Below the pieces are notes generated by a model. It was not told the DNA's origin and did not search any database. It worked only from the letters and a program-made list of their open reading frames with translations. The position numbers were made by a program, and so were the translations under genes. Positions 42,938 through 51,909 of a stretch of DNA of 64,000 nucleotides are shown piece by piece (within the stretch, counting starts at the first letter, position 1; every line of letters begins with the position of its first letter). The stretch covers positions 62,001 through 126,000 of the forward strand of contig DATAWK010000027.1 of assembly GCA_036267255.1 (NCBI GenBank), in the 5' to 3' direction. The DNA is from DATAWK01 sp036267255 (GTDB taxonomy: Bacteria; Acidobacteriota; Terriglobia; Terriglobales; Acidobacteriaceae).

Positions 42938-44008
42938 CTAATACTTTGGAGTGCGCGTTTTGCGGTCCAGCTCGCGTCCACGCACATCGAAGGAGTAAAC
43001 ATAATCCAGGCACTCGACCGGCTCCGCCTGTGGTGCTTTTTCGGCAAACTCAATGGCTTCGTCGAGTTCTTTGTTGAACGCTTCGCTCAATTGCTGCTTC
43101 CACTCTGGAGTGAAAAGATTACGCTGCGTCAGGTAGCGCTCCATTCCGGCGATCGGGTCTTTTGTCTTCCAGACCTCCACCTCTTCCGGCGAGCGATACT
43201 TGGCCGGGTCGATCTCAGAATGGCCGTACCAGCGGTAGGTCTTTGCCTCAATCAACGTCGGGCCGCCACCGTTGCGCGCGCGCTGGATCGCTTCATACGC
43301 AACGCGGTAGACGGCTACCACATCGTTGCCATCGACGGTGATCCCTGGGAAACCGTATCCCGCTGCCTTCAGGCTGATATCTTCCACCTTGGTCTGCAGC
43401 TTTACGGAAACGGACTCGGCCCACAGATTGTTCTGACAAACGAAAATGATAGGAAGGTTCTGCACGCCGGCAAAATTTAACGCTTCATGCCAGAAGCCCA
43501 GAGACGTGGAACCATCGCCGGAGAAAGCCACGACGACGTTGTCGTTCTTTTTCAACTTGTTCGCAAGAGCGATACCTGTGCCTATATTGAGTTGTGCGGC
43601 GATTGTAGAGGAGGGAGTGATGATGTTGAGCGGTGCATATCCGCAATGTGCTGGCGAGGAGCGCCCTTTGTCCGGGCTGGTAATTCGTCCGTAGAGCTGG
43701 CTGAACATTGCGCTTAGGGGAACGCCCTTAATGTAGTTGGCGATAAAGTCGCGATGTGAGGGAGCAACCGCATCTTCGGGCCGCAAATCAACGGCCACCC
43801 CAACGGCGGTGGCCTCCTGCCCAACGGCAGCGTAATAATTTCCCTTGTAGCGAGCCTGCTTCTTCAGAATGCGCGCTTTTTCTTCCAGCAGCCTGCACTT
43901 CAGCATGGTGGAGTACAGCTGCTTCAGTTTGTCGTCGTTGATAAGAGAGCTGCCGTTCTTGGAACTGGCGGTCGCAACCGCGACGGGCTCCTTTACTTTA
44001 GTAGCCAT
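42938..44008 (-). CDS. 2-oxoacid dehydrogenase E1 component, alpha subunit
   Basis: This 356-residue thiamine-diphosphate enzyme carries the cofactor motif GDGSTSLGFWHEALNFAG ending in NN (about 30 residues in all). Other landmarks are YYAAVGQEATAVG, SHRDFIANYI, GKGR-type loop residues (PDKGRSSPAHCG) and the phosphorylation-loop-like region YRWYGHSEIDPAKYR. The N-terminal 20 residues are Ala/Val/Ser-rich and probably disordered. GAGG lies upstream of the ATG. It is the first gene of the E1 pair. The 276 bases upstream, to the end of argJ, hold its promoter, but I cannot name a clear -35/-10. Confidence 0.9.
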   Translation of the reverse strand: MATKVKEPVAVATASSKNGSSLINDDKLKQLYSTMLKCRLLEEKARILKKQARYKGNYYAAVGQEATAVGVAVDLRPEDAVAPSHRDFIANYIKGVPLSAMFSQLYGRITSPDKGRSSPAHCGYAPLNIITPSSTIAAQLNIGTGIALANKLKKNDNVVVAFSGDGSTSLGFWHEALNFAGVQNLPIIFVCQNNLWAESVSVKLQTKVEDISLKAAGYGFPGITVDGNDVVAVYRVAYEAIQRARNGGGPTLIEAKTYRWYGHSEIDPAKYRSPEEVEVWKTKDPIAGMERYLTQRNLFTPEWKQQLSEAFNKELDEAIEFAEKAPQAEPVECLDYVYSFDVRGRELDRKTRTPKY

Positions 44009-44284
44009 TTCCGCATAATCCTCGCAAAATAATTGTATCGCATGAGAAAGCCTTTGCTGGACCGAGCTGCTTACTCATCGTGCCGCCCATTTCAAATAGA
44101 AAAATCAGGGTTCCAATGCAGTTCGCATGACCGGTTCCCCGGTCGTTGGAGGCCTGCCAAAAACCCGGCCACGATTTCAACAGTTCCGTGCAAAACTCTG
44201 TGAAAATTTGGCATGTAACTTGATGAAACTTAGCCCTCCAAGCCGATTGCTACGCAATGCACAACAAACGATGCGATGCGCGGC

Positions 44285-45553
44285 TTATGTGGAGTACTCA
44301 GCGTTCACGCGAACATACTCCGCTGTCAGGTCGCTGGTTAAAAAACTGCAGGATGCGTTGCCCATGCCCAATGCCACGCGCACCTGAAAATTGCGCTCCT
44401 GCATGGCGGCATGCACGCGATCTCCATCGAAGCCCGGTGCGCGGCCACCGTTGTAGCAAACTAGCTGCCCGCCAATCCGAATGGAGATGCGTGACGGATC
44501 GATGGCAACGCTGGAGTATCCAATGGCAGCCAGAATACGCCCCCAGTTGGGGTCGCAACCTGCCCACGCCGTCTTTACCAGGGGGGAATGCGCAATGCTG
44601 CGCGCAATGCGCAGCGCGTCCGCTCGCGTCGCAGCGTCTTCGATCAGCAACTCGACAACATGGCCTACGCCTTCGCCATCGTCAATAATTTGCCGTGCAA
44701 GGGAGCCGCAAATCTGTTGCAATGCGTCTGCGAACGCCTGTGCGTCCGCCACATTGGAACGCTGCAACGCAACGCCGCTGGCGCCGCTGGCCAGCAGCAG
44801 CACCGTGTCATTGGTGGACGTATCGCCGTCAATCGAGATGCAGTTGAATGTTTCTTCCACGGCTCCATGCAGCAGGGCGCGCAGGTCCGCAGCGGCAATC
44901 TGGGCGTCGGTAAAGAGATACACCAGCATGGTTGCGTGCGGCACCAGTTGCGGATAGATCATGCCGGCGCCTTTGGCTATGCCAAGGATACGAACAGGTT
45001 TGCCCAGGACTGTCACGTGTGCATGGACGATTTTGGCGCGCTTGTCTGTGGTCAGGATCGCTTCAGCAAATTGTTGAACGTGCGCTGCCGTCGGTCCCAA
45101 CTTTGTCGAAAGATTCGGCAATGCGGAAATCAATTTTTCCGCCGGTAACGGCACGCCGATAATTCCCGTGGAGGATGGAAAGACCTGTTGCGGCGTGCAG
45201 GCAAATTGTTCTGCGGCAGCCACGCAGACACGTTTACATGTGACGATGCCTTCCTCGCCCGTGGCACAGTTGGCATTGCCGGCATTGACGATGACAGCGC
45301 GCACGGAGCCTGCGCTCGCTTCCAGGGATTCGCGTCCCACAACTACGGGCGCTGCGACCACGCGATTGCTGGTGAACATGGCAGCGGCTGTTGTCGAGGC
45401 TGTGGCAACGGCGCAGGCAAAATCCGGCTTGCCGCTGGGCTTAATGTTCGCGCGCACAGCGGCAAACTGGAAGCCTGCAGGAATGGCATCGTTCGGGATC
45501 GCGTGTATCGGCAGTTCCGAGGTTAAATTTTTTACGGCAGTGGTCATCGTCAC
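44285..45553 (-). CDS. argJ: Bifunctional ornithine acetyltransferase / N-acetylglutamate synthase
   Basis: ArgJ moves the acetyl group from N-acetylornithine to glutamate, making ornithine and recycling acetylglutamate. This 422-residue precursor should cleave itself before Thr208 in HATMLVY. KGAGMIYP precedes the site, and GDTSTNDT lies in the beta chain. The C-terminus FLTSDLTAEYVRVNAEY is typical. Presence of ArgJ makes a separate ArgE unnecessary. It is the last gene of the arginine operon, 24 bases after the GNAT gene. GTG 45553 or the ATG two codons later may be the start. Confidence 0.94.
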   Translation of the reverse strand: MTMTTAVKNLTSELPIHAIPNDAIPAGFQFAAVRANIKPSGKPDFACAVATASTTAAAMFTSNRVVAAPVVVGRESLEASAGSVRAVIVNAGNANCATGEEGIVTCKRVCVAAAEQFACTPQQVFPSSTGIIGVPLPAEKLISALPNLSTKLGPTAAHVQQFAEAILTTDKRAKIVHAHVTVLGKPVRILGIAKGAGMIYPQLVPHATMLVYLFTDAQIAAADLRALLHGAVEETFNCISIDGDTSTNDTVLLLASGASGVALQRSNVADAQAFADALQQICGSLARQIIDDGEGVGHVVELLIEDAATRADALRIARSIAHSPLVKTAWAGCDPNWGRILAAIGYSSVAIDPSRISIRIGGQLVCYNGGRAPGFDGDRVHAAMQERNFQVRVALGMGNASCSFLTSDLTAEYVRVNAEYST

Positions 45554-45577
45554 TCAATGGATTCAGAATTATGGTTG

Positions 45578-46099
45578 TTACTGTTGCAGCACAGTCAGCA
45601 GGCGTTCTTCAATCCGTGCCGGGCCAAGGATTGCAACGCGAGGCAATTGTCCACGCGCCATAGCGATTTCATCGCAGGCATGCAGACGCGGACACTTGGT
45701 GCAGTCCTTGTAGATTTTGTCCGGCAACGCCGTGCGTTCCGCCTGCCGGAATCCGTAACGGAAAAAGAAATCCGGAATGCGTGTAAAGAGGCAGACGCAC
45801 GCAACGCCATGGGTTTCAGCCTCTTCGAGCAGAGCCTGCATCAGCCGGCTACCCGCGCCCTGGCCCTTGGCCGCTGGCGTCACAACAATGGAGCGCACCT
45901 CCGCCAGATGCGGCCCGTATAAATGCAGCGCACCGCAACCGAGAAAGATTCCAGCATCAGATTCTGCAACAGTAAAGTCGCGGATGTTCTCGCAGATCTC
46001 CGGAAAGCTGCGCCGCAACAGGGTGCCATCGTCGGAGAGACTGTGAATCAGATCGTAAACACTGGCTGCATCCGGCAGCTTAGCCTTACGCACTCGCAT
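45578..46099 (-). CDS. ArgA-like GNAT N-acetylglutamate synthase
   Basis: This 173-residue GNAT enzyme probably makes the first N-acetylglutamate from glutamate and acetyl-CoA. The acetyl-CoA loop is VTPAAKGQGAGSRL (about 73-86). A cysteine cluster, DCTKCPRLHACDEIAM, lies near residue 130 and is a hallmark of the ArgA-like GNATs that in other bacteria are fused to ArgH. Here the gene is separate but overlaps the end of argH by 14 bases, a split version of that fusion. With ArgJ also present, it would top up acetylglutamate rather than supply all of it. Confidence 0.82.
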   Translation of the reverse strand: MRVRKAKLPDAASVYDLIHSLSDDGTLLRRSFPEICENIRDFTVAESDAGIFLGCGALHLYGPHLAEVRSIVVTPAAKGQGAGSRLMQALLEEAETHGVACVCLFTRIPDFFFRYGFRQAERTALPDKIYKDCTKCPRLHACDEIAMARGQLPRVAILGPARIEERLLTVLQQ

Positions 46100-47549
46100 G
46101 CTGCACCTCCTGCTGCTTCTGCTCCAACATCACTCCGCCAAAGCGGTTAATCCATGCTTCCACGCGATTCTCTGCATCCGCCAAAGCCACCGCGACACGG
46201 TGCCGTGCCGTCCCCCCCGGAACATCGTGGCAGTCGAGCGTAGCCACCAAGGTGACGGCCGCAAAGAAATCCGGCGCGAAGGCTTTGCTGAAGCCCTGCA
46301 GTTCCTCCAGCGGTAGCGCCTGGAGTTCACAGCTCTTCTCGAGTGCATGACGCACAACGTTGCCGATGATTTCATGCGCCGTGCGAAAAGGAATGCCTTT
46401 ATGTACCAAATAGGTTGCCGCAGCCATCGCGTTCAGATAGCCTGCTTCGCTGGCAGCGCGCATGCGGTCTTTGCGAAAATTCAATTGCAGCGTGAACCTG
46501 CCCAGCAGATAGAGCAGCATATGCGCCTTGTTTCTGGCGTCGAAGAGCGGTTCCTGCAACTCCTGCAGATCCTTGTTGTACGCCAGCGGTAGCCCCTTGA
46601 TCTGAATCTCTACCGCGTGTGCCCCAGCAAGAATGCGTCCCGTTTTTCCGCGGACCAACTCCGTGAAGTCCGGATTTTTCTTTTGTGGCATGGCGCTCGA
46701 CCCGGTGGAGAAGGCCTCGGGCAATTCAATGAAACCAAACTCTTGCGTGGCAAACAGCGTGATCTCCTCTGCGAATCGACTGGCGTGCAGCGCGATCAGA
46801 GAGAGAGCATGCAGGAACTCCAGCAGAAAATCGCGATCGCTGGTGGCATCCATGCTGTTGGCCGTCGGGCCATCAAAGCCAAGCTCCGCGGCCATTTGCG
46901 CGCGATCCAGCGACAGGGTCGCTCCGGCAACGGCGCCCGAACCCAGCGGAGACAGATTCAGCCGCCTGCGGCAATCTTCCAGCCGCGCAGCATCGCGCAA
47001 CAGCATTTCAACATAGGCCAGAAGCCAGTGCGCCACCAGCACGGGCTCTGCGCGCTGCAAGTGCGTATAGGCAGGCATCGCGGCATCGCCCGCAGATTTT
47101 GCCTGCTGTATCAATGCGCTGGCCCAGGCTGCCAGATGCGCGATCAGCAGTTCGGTGGACTCGCGTACATAGAGCCGCAGGTCCGTGGCAATTTGCTCGT
47201 TGCGGCTGCGTCCTGTGTGCAGCTTCAAGGCCACATCGCCGATGCGTGCCACAAGCGTCAGTTCGACGAAGTGGTGCACATCCTCGGCTTTTTCACTTAG
47301 TTCCTGCTCGGAAGGCGACGCACCCTTTCCCTCGATTGCAGGGAACGAAGCAACAATGTCCTCCAGTCCTCCCACGATAGCCACATGTTCCGCTGCGCTT
47401 AACACGCCAGCCTTCAGCAAGGCTCCGGCGTGCGCTTTGCTGGCAGCAACTTCCTGGGGAAGCAACTGCCAGTCAAAGGTAAACGAACGCTGCCACTGCT
47501 CAAAGAGAGGATCGAGCGGTTCGCGGAAGCGGCCCGACCACATCTTCAC
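46086..47549 (-). CDS. argH: Argininosuccinate lyase
   Basis: ArgH splits argininosuccinate into arginine and fumarate, the last step of the pathway. The 487-residue protein begins MKMWSGRFREPLDPL and shows HTGRSRNEQIATDLRLY, THLQRAEPVLVAHWLLAY and the superfamily signature GSSAMPQKKNPD. It is slightly longer than the usual 460 residues, from a small insertion near residue 70 (EGKGASPSEQEL). Its start overlaps the argG stop by ATGA, and its end overlaps the GNAT gene. Confidence 0.96.
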   Translation of the reverse strand: MKMWSGRFREPLDPLFEQWQRSFTFDWQLLPQEVAASKAHAGALLKAGVLSAAEHVAIVGGLEDIVASFPAIEGKGASPSEQELSEKAEDVHHFVELTLVARIGDVALKLHTGRSRNEQIATDLRLYVRESTELLIAHLAAWASALIQQAKSAGDAAMPAYTHLQRAEPVLVAHWLLAYVEMLLRDAARLEDCRRRLNLSPLGSGAVAGATLSLDRAQMAAELGFDGPTANSMDATSDRDFLLEFLHALSLIALHASRFAEEITLFATQEFGFIELPEAFSTGSSAMPQKKNPDFTELVRGKTGRILAGAHAVEIQIKGLPLAYNKDLQELQEPLFDARNKAHMLLYLLGRFTLQLNFRKDRMRAASEAGYLNAMAAATYLVHKGIPFRTAHEIIGNVVRHALEKSCELQALPLEELQGFSKAFAPDFFAAVTLVATLDCHDVPGGTARHRVAVALADAENRVEAWINRFGGVMLEQKQQEVQHASA

Positions 47550-48778
47550 CGCACACTCTCCTGCTTGCCCAGTTTCTGATTCAGCAGCCGCGCCCGCGTG
47601 CGCGCAGGCAGGCCAAGGATACGGATGAACCCTGCCGCGTCCTTCTGGTCATAACTGGCGCCCATCGTAAAGGAGGACAGCTCCTCCGAATAGAGCGCAA
47701 ATTCGCTCTTGCGGCTGGCGATGCTGATATTGCCTTTGTAAAGCGTAAGCGCGACGGAGCCGGTCACATTCTGCTGCGTGTTGTCGACAAAAGCATCCAG
47801 CGCCTCGCGCAGCGGCGTGAACCACAGGCCGAAGTAAACGATCTCGGCATACTTCAGCGCAATCTGCTGCTTGTAATGCTTCGTTTCGCGTTCCAGTGTT
47901 AATGCTTCCAGCTCACGCAGTGCGGTCAGGATCAGCGTCCCGCCGGGCGTCTCATAAATGCCGCGGCTCTTGATGCCGACAAACCGGTTCTCGACGATAT
48001 CGATGCGGCCAATGGCATTGCGCGCGCCGATCTCGTTCAGCAGTTCCAGCAACTGCACCGGATCCAACCGCATGCCGTTCACGGAAACCGGTGTGCCTTT
48101 CTCGAATCCAATCTCAACCGTCTCTTCGCGATCCGGAGCTTCCAGCGGAGAGCGCGTCCAGGTCCATGTGCTGGCCAGCGGTGCGTTGCCGGCATCTTCC
48201 AGCTCACCGCCTTCATGGCTGATGTGCCACAGGTTGCGGTCGCGGGAGTGTATCTTCTCCCGGCTGGCCGCGACAGGAATATTGTGGGCGGCAGCGTAGT
48301 CCAGGCAATCCTCGCGGGACTGCAGATTCCACTCTCGCCACGGGGCCAGCACCCGTAAATCCGGCGCAAGCGCCTGATATGCGTGCTCAAAGCGCACCTG
48401 ATCGTTTCCCTTGCCGGTGCAACCGTGGGCAACGGCTTCGGCTCCTTCTTCCAGGGCTACTTCCACCTGATGCTTGGCGATGACCGGGCGCGCCATCGAA
48501 GTGCCGAGAAGATACTTGTCCTCGTATACCGCGCCTGCACGGATGGTAGGGAAGACATACTCGCGCAGGAACTCATCGCGCAGGTCGCGCACAACCGCCT
48601 TCTTTGCCCCGGTGGCGTAAGCTTTGGCGACCACCGCGTCGATGTCTTCGCCTTGGCCCACGTCGGCAATCATGGCTATGACGTCCATACCGTAGTTTTC
48701 ATTCAACCAGGGAATAATGATGGACGTATCAAGACCACCGGAATACGCCAATACAACTTTCTTTGCCATAAAACTCAC
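47546..48778 (-). CDS. argG: Argininosuccinate synthase
   Basis: ArgG joins citrulline and aspartate using ATP. The 410-residue protein has the N-type ATP pyrophosphatase loop AYSGGLDTSIIIPWL, then AHGCTGKGNDQVRFE and KSRGIYETPGGTLI. GTG 48778 has an AAAGG four bases upstream and the ATG three codons later has it at thirteen, so the exact start is open. It lies 26 bases after argF, the largest gap within the arginine operon upstream of argH. Confidence 0.96.
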   Translation of the reverse strand: MSFMAKKVVLAYSGGLDTSIIIPWLNENYGMDVIAMIADVGQGEDIDAVVAKAYATGAKKAVVRDLRDEFLREYVFPTIRAGAVYEDKYLLGTSMARPVIAKHQVEVALEEGAEAVAHGCTGKGNDQVRFEHAYQALAPDLRVLAPWREWNLQSREDCLDYAAAHNIPVAASREKIHSRDRNLWHISHEGGELEDAGNAPLASTWTWTRSPLEAPDREETVEIGFEKGTPVSVNGMRLDPVQLLELLNEIGARNAIGRIDIVENRFVGIKSRGIYETPGGTLILTALRELEALTLERETKHYKQQIALKYAEIVYFGLWFTPLREALDAFVDNTQQNVTGSVALTLYKGNISIASRKSEFALYSEELSSFTMGASYDQKDAAGFIRILGLPARTRARLLNQKLGKQESVR

Positions 48779-48804
48779 AAAACCTTTCTGAAATTCGTAA
48801 TTTG

Positions 48805-49902
48805 TTAGGAGAATGCTGGAACGTGCGAGCGTTTGCGTGTTCCGCGCGTCGCTGCGTACCCATCCTCGTGGACACAGCTGCTATCGTTGGCCGCCATGCC
48901 GCCCATCACCAGCAACAGGATTGCTTTCTGCGCATGCAGGCGATTTTCCGCTTGCTCGAAGACCACCGACTGCGGCCCGTCCAGGACTTCCTCTGTCACC
49001 TCGTCGCCGCGATGCGCCGGCAGGCAGTGCATGAAGATGGCATGCGGAGCGGCCAGCGACATCGTCTGCTGGTTCACTTGAAATGGCCGACAGGCCTCAT
49101 TGCGTTGCTCCATCACTGCCTCCTGGCCCATACTGGTCCAGACGTCGGTGTAGACAGCATCGGCGCCGATGACGGCCTTGCGTGGATCGTGAATCCATTC
49201 CACCTTGCCGCCGGTGGCGGCGGCAATCGACTGTGCTGCTGCCAGATATTCTGCTGCAGGCCCATACTGCGGTGGAGTAGCCAGCGTGCAGTGCATGCCG
49301 GCCTGCGCCGCCGCCAGCATCAGCGAGTGCGCCACATTGTTGCCGTCGCCCAGATATGCCAGCCGCAGTCCGCGCAGATCACCGAAGTGCTCCTGTAGGG
49401 TAAAGATATCAGCCAGTGCCTGGCATGGATGCTCGATGTCGCTGAGCGCATTGATGACCGGAACGTTGGCATATTGCGCCATGCCGGTGATGGTGTCGTG
49501 CGCGTAGGTACGCAGCACAATCACGTTCACCCAGCGCTCCAGGTTCCGCGCCACATCGGCCAGCGGTTCGCGTTGGCCAAGCCGGGAACTGGTCTGGTCG
49601 ACAAAGATGGCCGAGCCACCCAGCGTGTTGATGCCCGCCTCAAACGTCAGGCGCGTGCGCAGCGATTCCTTCTCGAAAAACAGCACCATTTGTTTGGCAT
49701 CAAGCGCGCGACGATAGTTTTGTGGCTGCGCTTTCAGTTGGTGCGCCGTCTGCAGGATAAGCTGGACTTCTTCCGGCGTCAGATCGCGCATGGAGCAGAG
49801 ATCGCGGCCATAGAGTGAGGTTGGCAGTCCATGATCGGATAGCCCGGGGGCAATCGGGGCGGCGAGGGAACTCGGCCGCAGGGCATAGGATTTACTTGGC
49901 AT
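48805..49902 (-). CDS. argF: Ornithine carbamoyltransferase
   Basis: ArgF converts ornithine and carbamoyl phosphate to citrulline. ATG 49902 is chosen because GGAG lies eight bases upstream and it overlaps the end of argD by 11 bases; the open frame runs 23 codons further into argD. The 365-residue protein contains ESLRTRLTFE (carbamoyl phosphate loop), SDIEHPCQALAD, DVWTSMGQE and MHCLPAHRGDE. The C-terminal 25 residues (DSSCVHEDGYAATRGTRKR) are an unusual charged extension beyond the normal enzyme. Confidence 0.95.
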   Translation of the reverse strand: MPSKSYALRPSSLAAPIAPGLSDHGLPTSLYGRDLCSMRDLTPEEVQLILQTAHQLKAQPQNYRRALDAKQMVLFFEKESLRTRLTFEAGINTLGGSAIFVDQTSSRLGQREPLADVARNLERWVNVIVLRTYAHDTITGMAQYANVPVINALSDIEHPCQALADIFTLQEHFGDLRGLRLAYLGDGNNVAHSLMLAAAQAGMHCTLATPPQYGPAAEYLAAAQSIAAATGGKVEWIHDPRKAVIGADAVYTDVWTSMGQEAVMEQRNEACRPFQVNQQTMSLAAPHAIFMHCLPAHRGDEVTEEVLDGPQSVVFEQAENRLHAQKAILLLVMGGMAANDSSCVHEDGYAATRGTRKRSHVPAFS

Positions 49903-51130
49903 TTTGCATGACTCCAGTGACGACCGCAGTCGCCGTAAGCGTAGCGTCGAGTGCTTCGACGATCTGGTCAATGTGTTGCCGCTCGATTATGTAGGGCGGC
50001 AGAAAACGCAGCACAGTTTCGCTGGTGCGGTTGATTACGATATGTCGCTCCAGCATCTGCATGGCAACGGATTTTGCGAGTTCTGCGGATTCAAGCTCCA
50101 TGCCAACCATCAGGCCCATGCCGCGCACGTCCGTGATGCAGGGATGCTTTGCGGCAAGTGTCGTCAACTGCGAATGAAAGTACGCACCGGTCAGGCGGAT
50201 ATGGTCCAGCATCTTCTCGCTGCGCAGCGTGTCGATGACGGCGATGGCGACAGCGCAGGCAAGAGGCCCGCCACCGAAGGTCGTTCCATGCATGCCGGGC
50301 GTAAACGCGCGCGCAACCTTTTCGGAGCAGAGCATCGCGCCAATTGGCAGGCCTCCAGCAAGAGGTTTCGCCAGCGTGGTGGCATCCGGAAGAATGCCGA
50401 AGTTCTGATATCCGCACCATTCTCCGGTACGGCCAAGCCCGCATTGAATTTCATCGGCGAGCAGCAGCGCGTCGGTTTGTTCGGTCAAGGCCCGCGCCGT
50501 TGCGAAAAACTCCTGCGAAACGGGATGAATGCCACCCTCGCCTTGCACGGCCTCGATACAGATGGCGCAGACTTCGTTGGAAAACTTCGCTTTCAGGTCT
50601 GCGACATCGTTGAAACGGACAAACTCGACGCCGGGAACCAGCGGCGCAAATGGCTCACGATATTTCGCCTTGTGCGTGGTGGAGACCGAACCCATCGTCC
50701 TGCCATGAAAGCTGTGTTCGAGTGCAAGAAACCTGGTGCCAATATTCTTGCCTTCCGCGCGGAGCAGAGTTGCATGGGCGCGCGCCAGCTTCAACGCCGC
50801 TTCCCAGGCCTCGGCGCCGCTATTGCAGAAGAAGGCGCGATCCAGACCGGTCATCTCTGTCAACCGCAACGCCAGTTCCGCCTGCCCTTCGTGAAAAAAG
50901 AGGTTCGAAGTATGCAGCAGCTTGCGGCTCTGTTCCGCTATCGCCGCTTCGATTGCAGGATGGCCATAGCCCAGCGCGCAGACGCCGATGCCGCTCAGAA
51001 AGTCGAGATAGGCATTGTTGTTTTCGTCGTACAGATGCACACCCTCGCCCCGGACAAACAGGATTGGGTGGCGTTCGTAAGTCTGTACCAGCAGCCGTGC
51101 TTCGGCTGCGCGAATATCGTCCAGCTTCAT
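49892..51130 (-). CDS. argD: Acetylornithine aminotransferase
   Basis: ArgD transfers an amino group from glutamate to N-acetylglutamate semialdehyde with pyridoxal phosphate. ATG 51130 overlaps the argB stop (ATGA), so the 40 codons of open frame upstream are ignored. The 412-residue protein shows YLDFLSGIGVCALGYGHP, FFCNSGAEAWEAALKLAR, LLADEIQCGLGRTG and the cofactor lysine in TTLAKPLAGGLPIG. The length and motifs fit the class III aminotransferase family. Confidence 0.95.
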   Translation of the reverse strand: MKLDDIRAAEARLLVQTYERHPILFVRGEGVHLYDENNNAYLDFLSGIGVCALGYGHPAIEAAIAEQSRKLLHTSNLFFHEGQAELALRLTEMTGLDRAFFCNSGAEAWEAALKLARAHATLLRAEGKNIGTRFLALEHSFHGRTMGSVSTTHKAKYREPFAPLVPGVEFVRFNDVADLKAKFSNEVCAICIEAVQGEGGIHPVSQEFFATARALTEQTDALLLADEIQCGLGRTGEWCGYQNFGILPDATTLAKPLAGGLPIGAMLCSEKVARAFTPGMHGTTFGGGPLACAVAIAVIDTLRSEKMLDHIRLTGAYFHSQLTTLAAKHPCITDVRGMGLMVGMELESAELAKSVAMQMLERHIVINRTSETVLRFLPPYIIERQHIDQIVEALDATLTATAVVTGVMQNAK

Positions 51131-51909
51131 GCGACCATTACCTCCGTGCCTTCCGTAATGCGTGATGAACATAGATCGGGCAGCATGTTTGCGGCATCCG
51201 CCGGCAGAATGCGAACCCGTTGCACGCCATGCAGCAGCGCCTCCCGGCACGCGCCCAGCTTGGGCAACATGCCGCCACTGATGACGGCGCTCGTGGTCAG
51301 TTCCGGAATCTGCTTCAGGCTGAGCCAGCGCATCACTTCGCCATCGGCGCCGCGCACACCGGGAACGTCAGTCAGAAATACCAGCGCCTCCGCCTGGCAG
51401 GTAACCGCGCAGGCCGCAGCCATTTCATCTGCATTGATGTTGTAGTATTCGCCGTCAAAGCCCAGCGCGATGCTGGAGATGACCGGTACGCCGCCCATCT
51501 GCCAAACCGCGTGCAGCCAGCGAGGATCGGAAGCGGCAATCTCGCCGACAAAGCCAAGGTCCGGCGCCGTGCGTTTCTTGCGTGCGCGAAACACCATGCC
51601 ATCGCCGCCGGAAAGCCCGACCGCTGTTTGCCCGTGGCTACCGATCGCAGCCACCAATTGCTTGTTCACGTGGCCCGCGAGAACCATGATGGCCGTATCA
51701 CGCGTCTCCGCATCCGTAATGCGCAGGCCGGCGACAAACTCGCTCTGCTTGCCCATTTGCTTCAACGTACGCGTCAAGGCTGCGCCGCCGCCATGCACCA
51801 CGGCCACCTGGTTGCCATCGCGTACCATCTCCGCAATGGCCTGTGCGCACAAGTGCAGCGTGGCTGCGTTGTCGATTGCCTGACCGCCAATCTTGACGAC
51901 GTATCTCAT
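51127..51909 (-). CDS. argB: Acetylglutamate kinase
   Basis: ArgB phosphorylates N-acetylglutamate, usually the feedback-controlled step. From ATG 51909, which overlaps the argC stop (ATGA) and follows GAGGG, the protein has 260 residues. It starts MRYVVKIGG and shows VAVVHGGGAAL, VGLSGGDG and EALVFLTDVPGV. It lacks the N-terminal helix that arginine-inhibited hexameric kinases carry, so it may be an arginine-insensitive dimer like the Escherichia coli enzyme; that is inference from length alone. Confidence 0.94.
   Translation of the reverse strand: MRYVVKIGGQAIDNAATLHLCAQAIAEMVRDGNQVAVVHGGGAALTRTLKQMGKQSEFVAGLRITDAETRDTAIMVLAGHVNKQLVAAIGSHGQTAVGLSGGDGMVFRARKKRTAPDLGFVGEIAASDPRWLHAVWQMGGVPVISSIALGFDGEYYNINADEMAAACAVTCQAEALVFLTDVPGVRGADGEVMRWLSLKQIPELTTSAVISGGMLPKLGACREALLHGVQRVRILPADAANMLPDLCSSRITEGTEVMVA

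Noticed and set aside
49904..51445. 513-codon plus-strand open frame across argD and argF
   Set aside because: It runs antisense to argD with intact motifs, is rich in Arg, His, Gln and Cys as is typical of shadow frames, and has no ribosome site.
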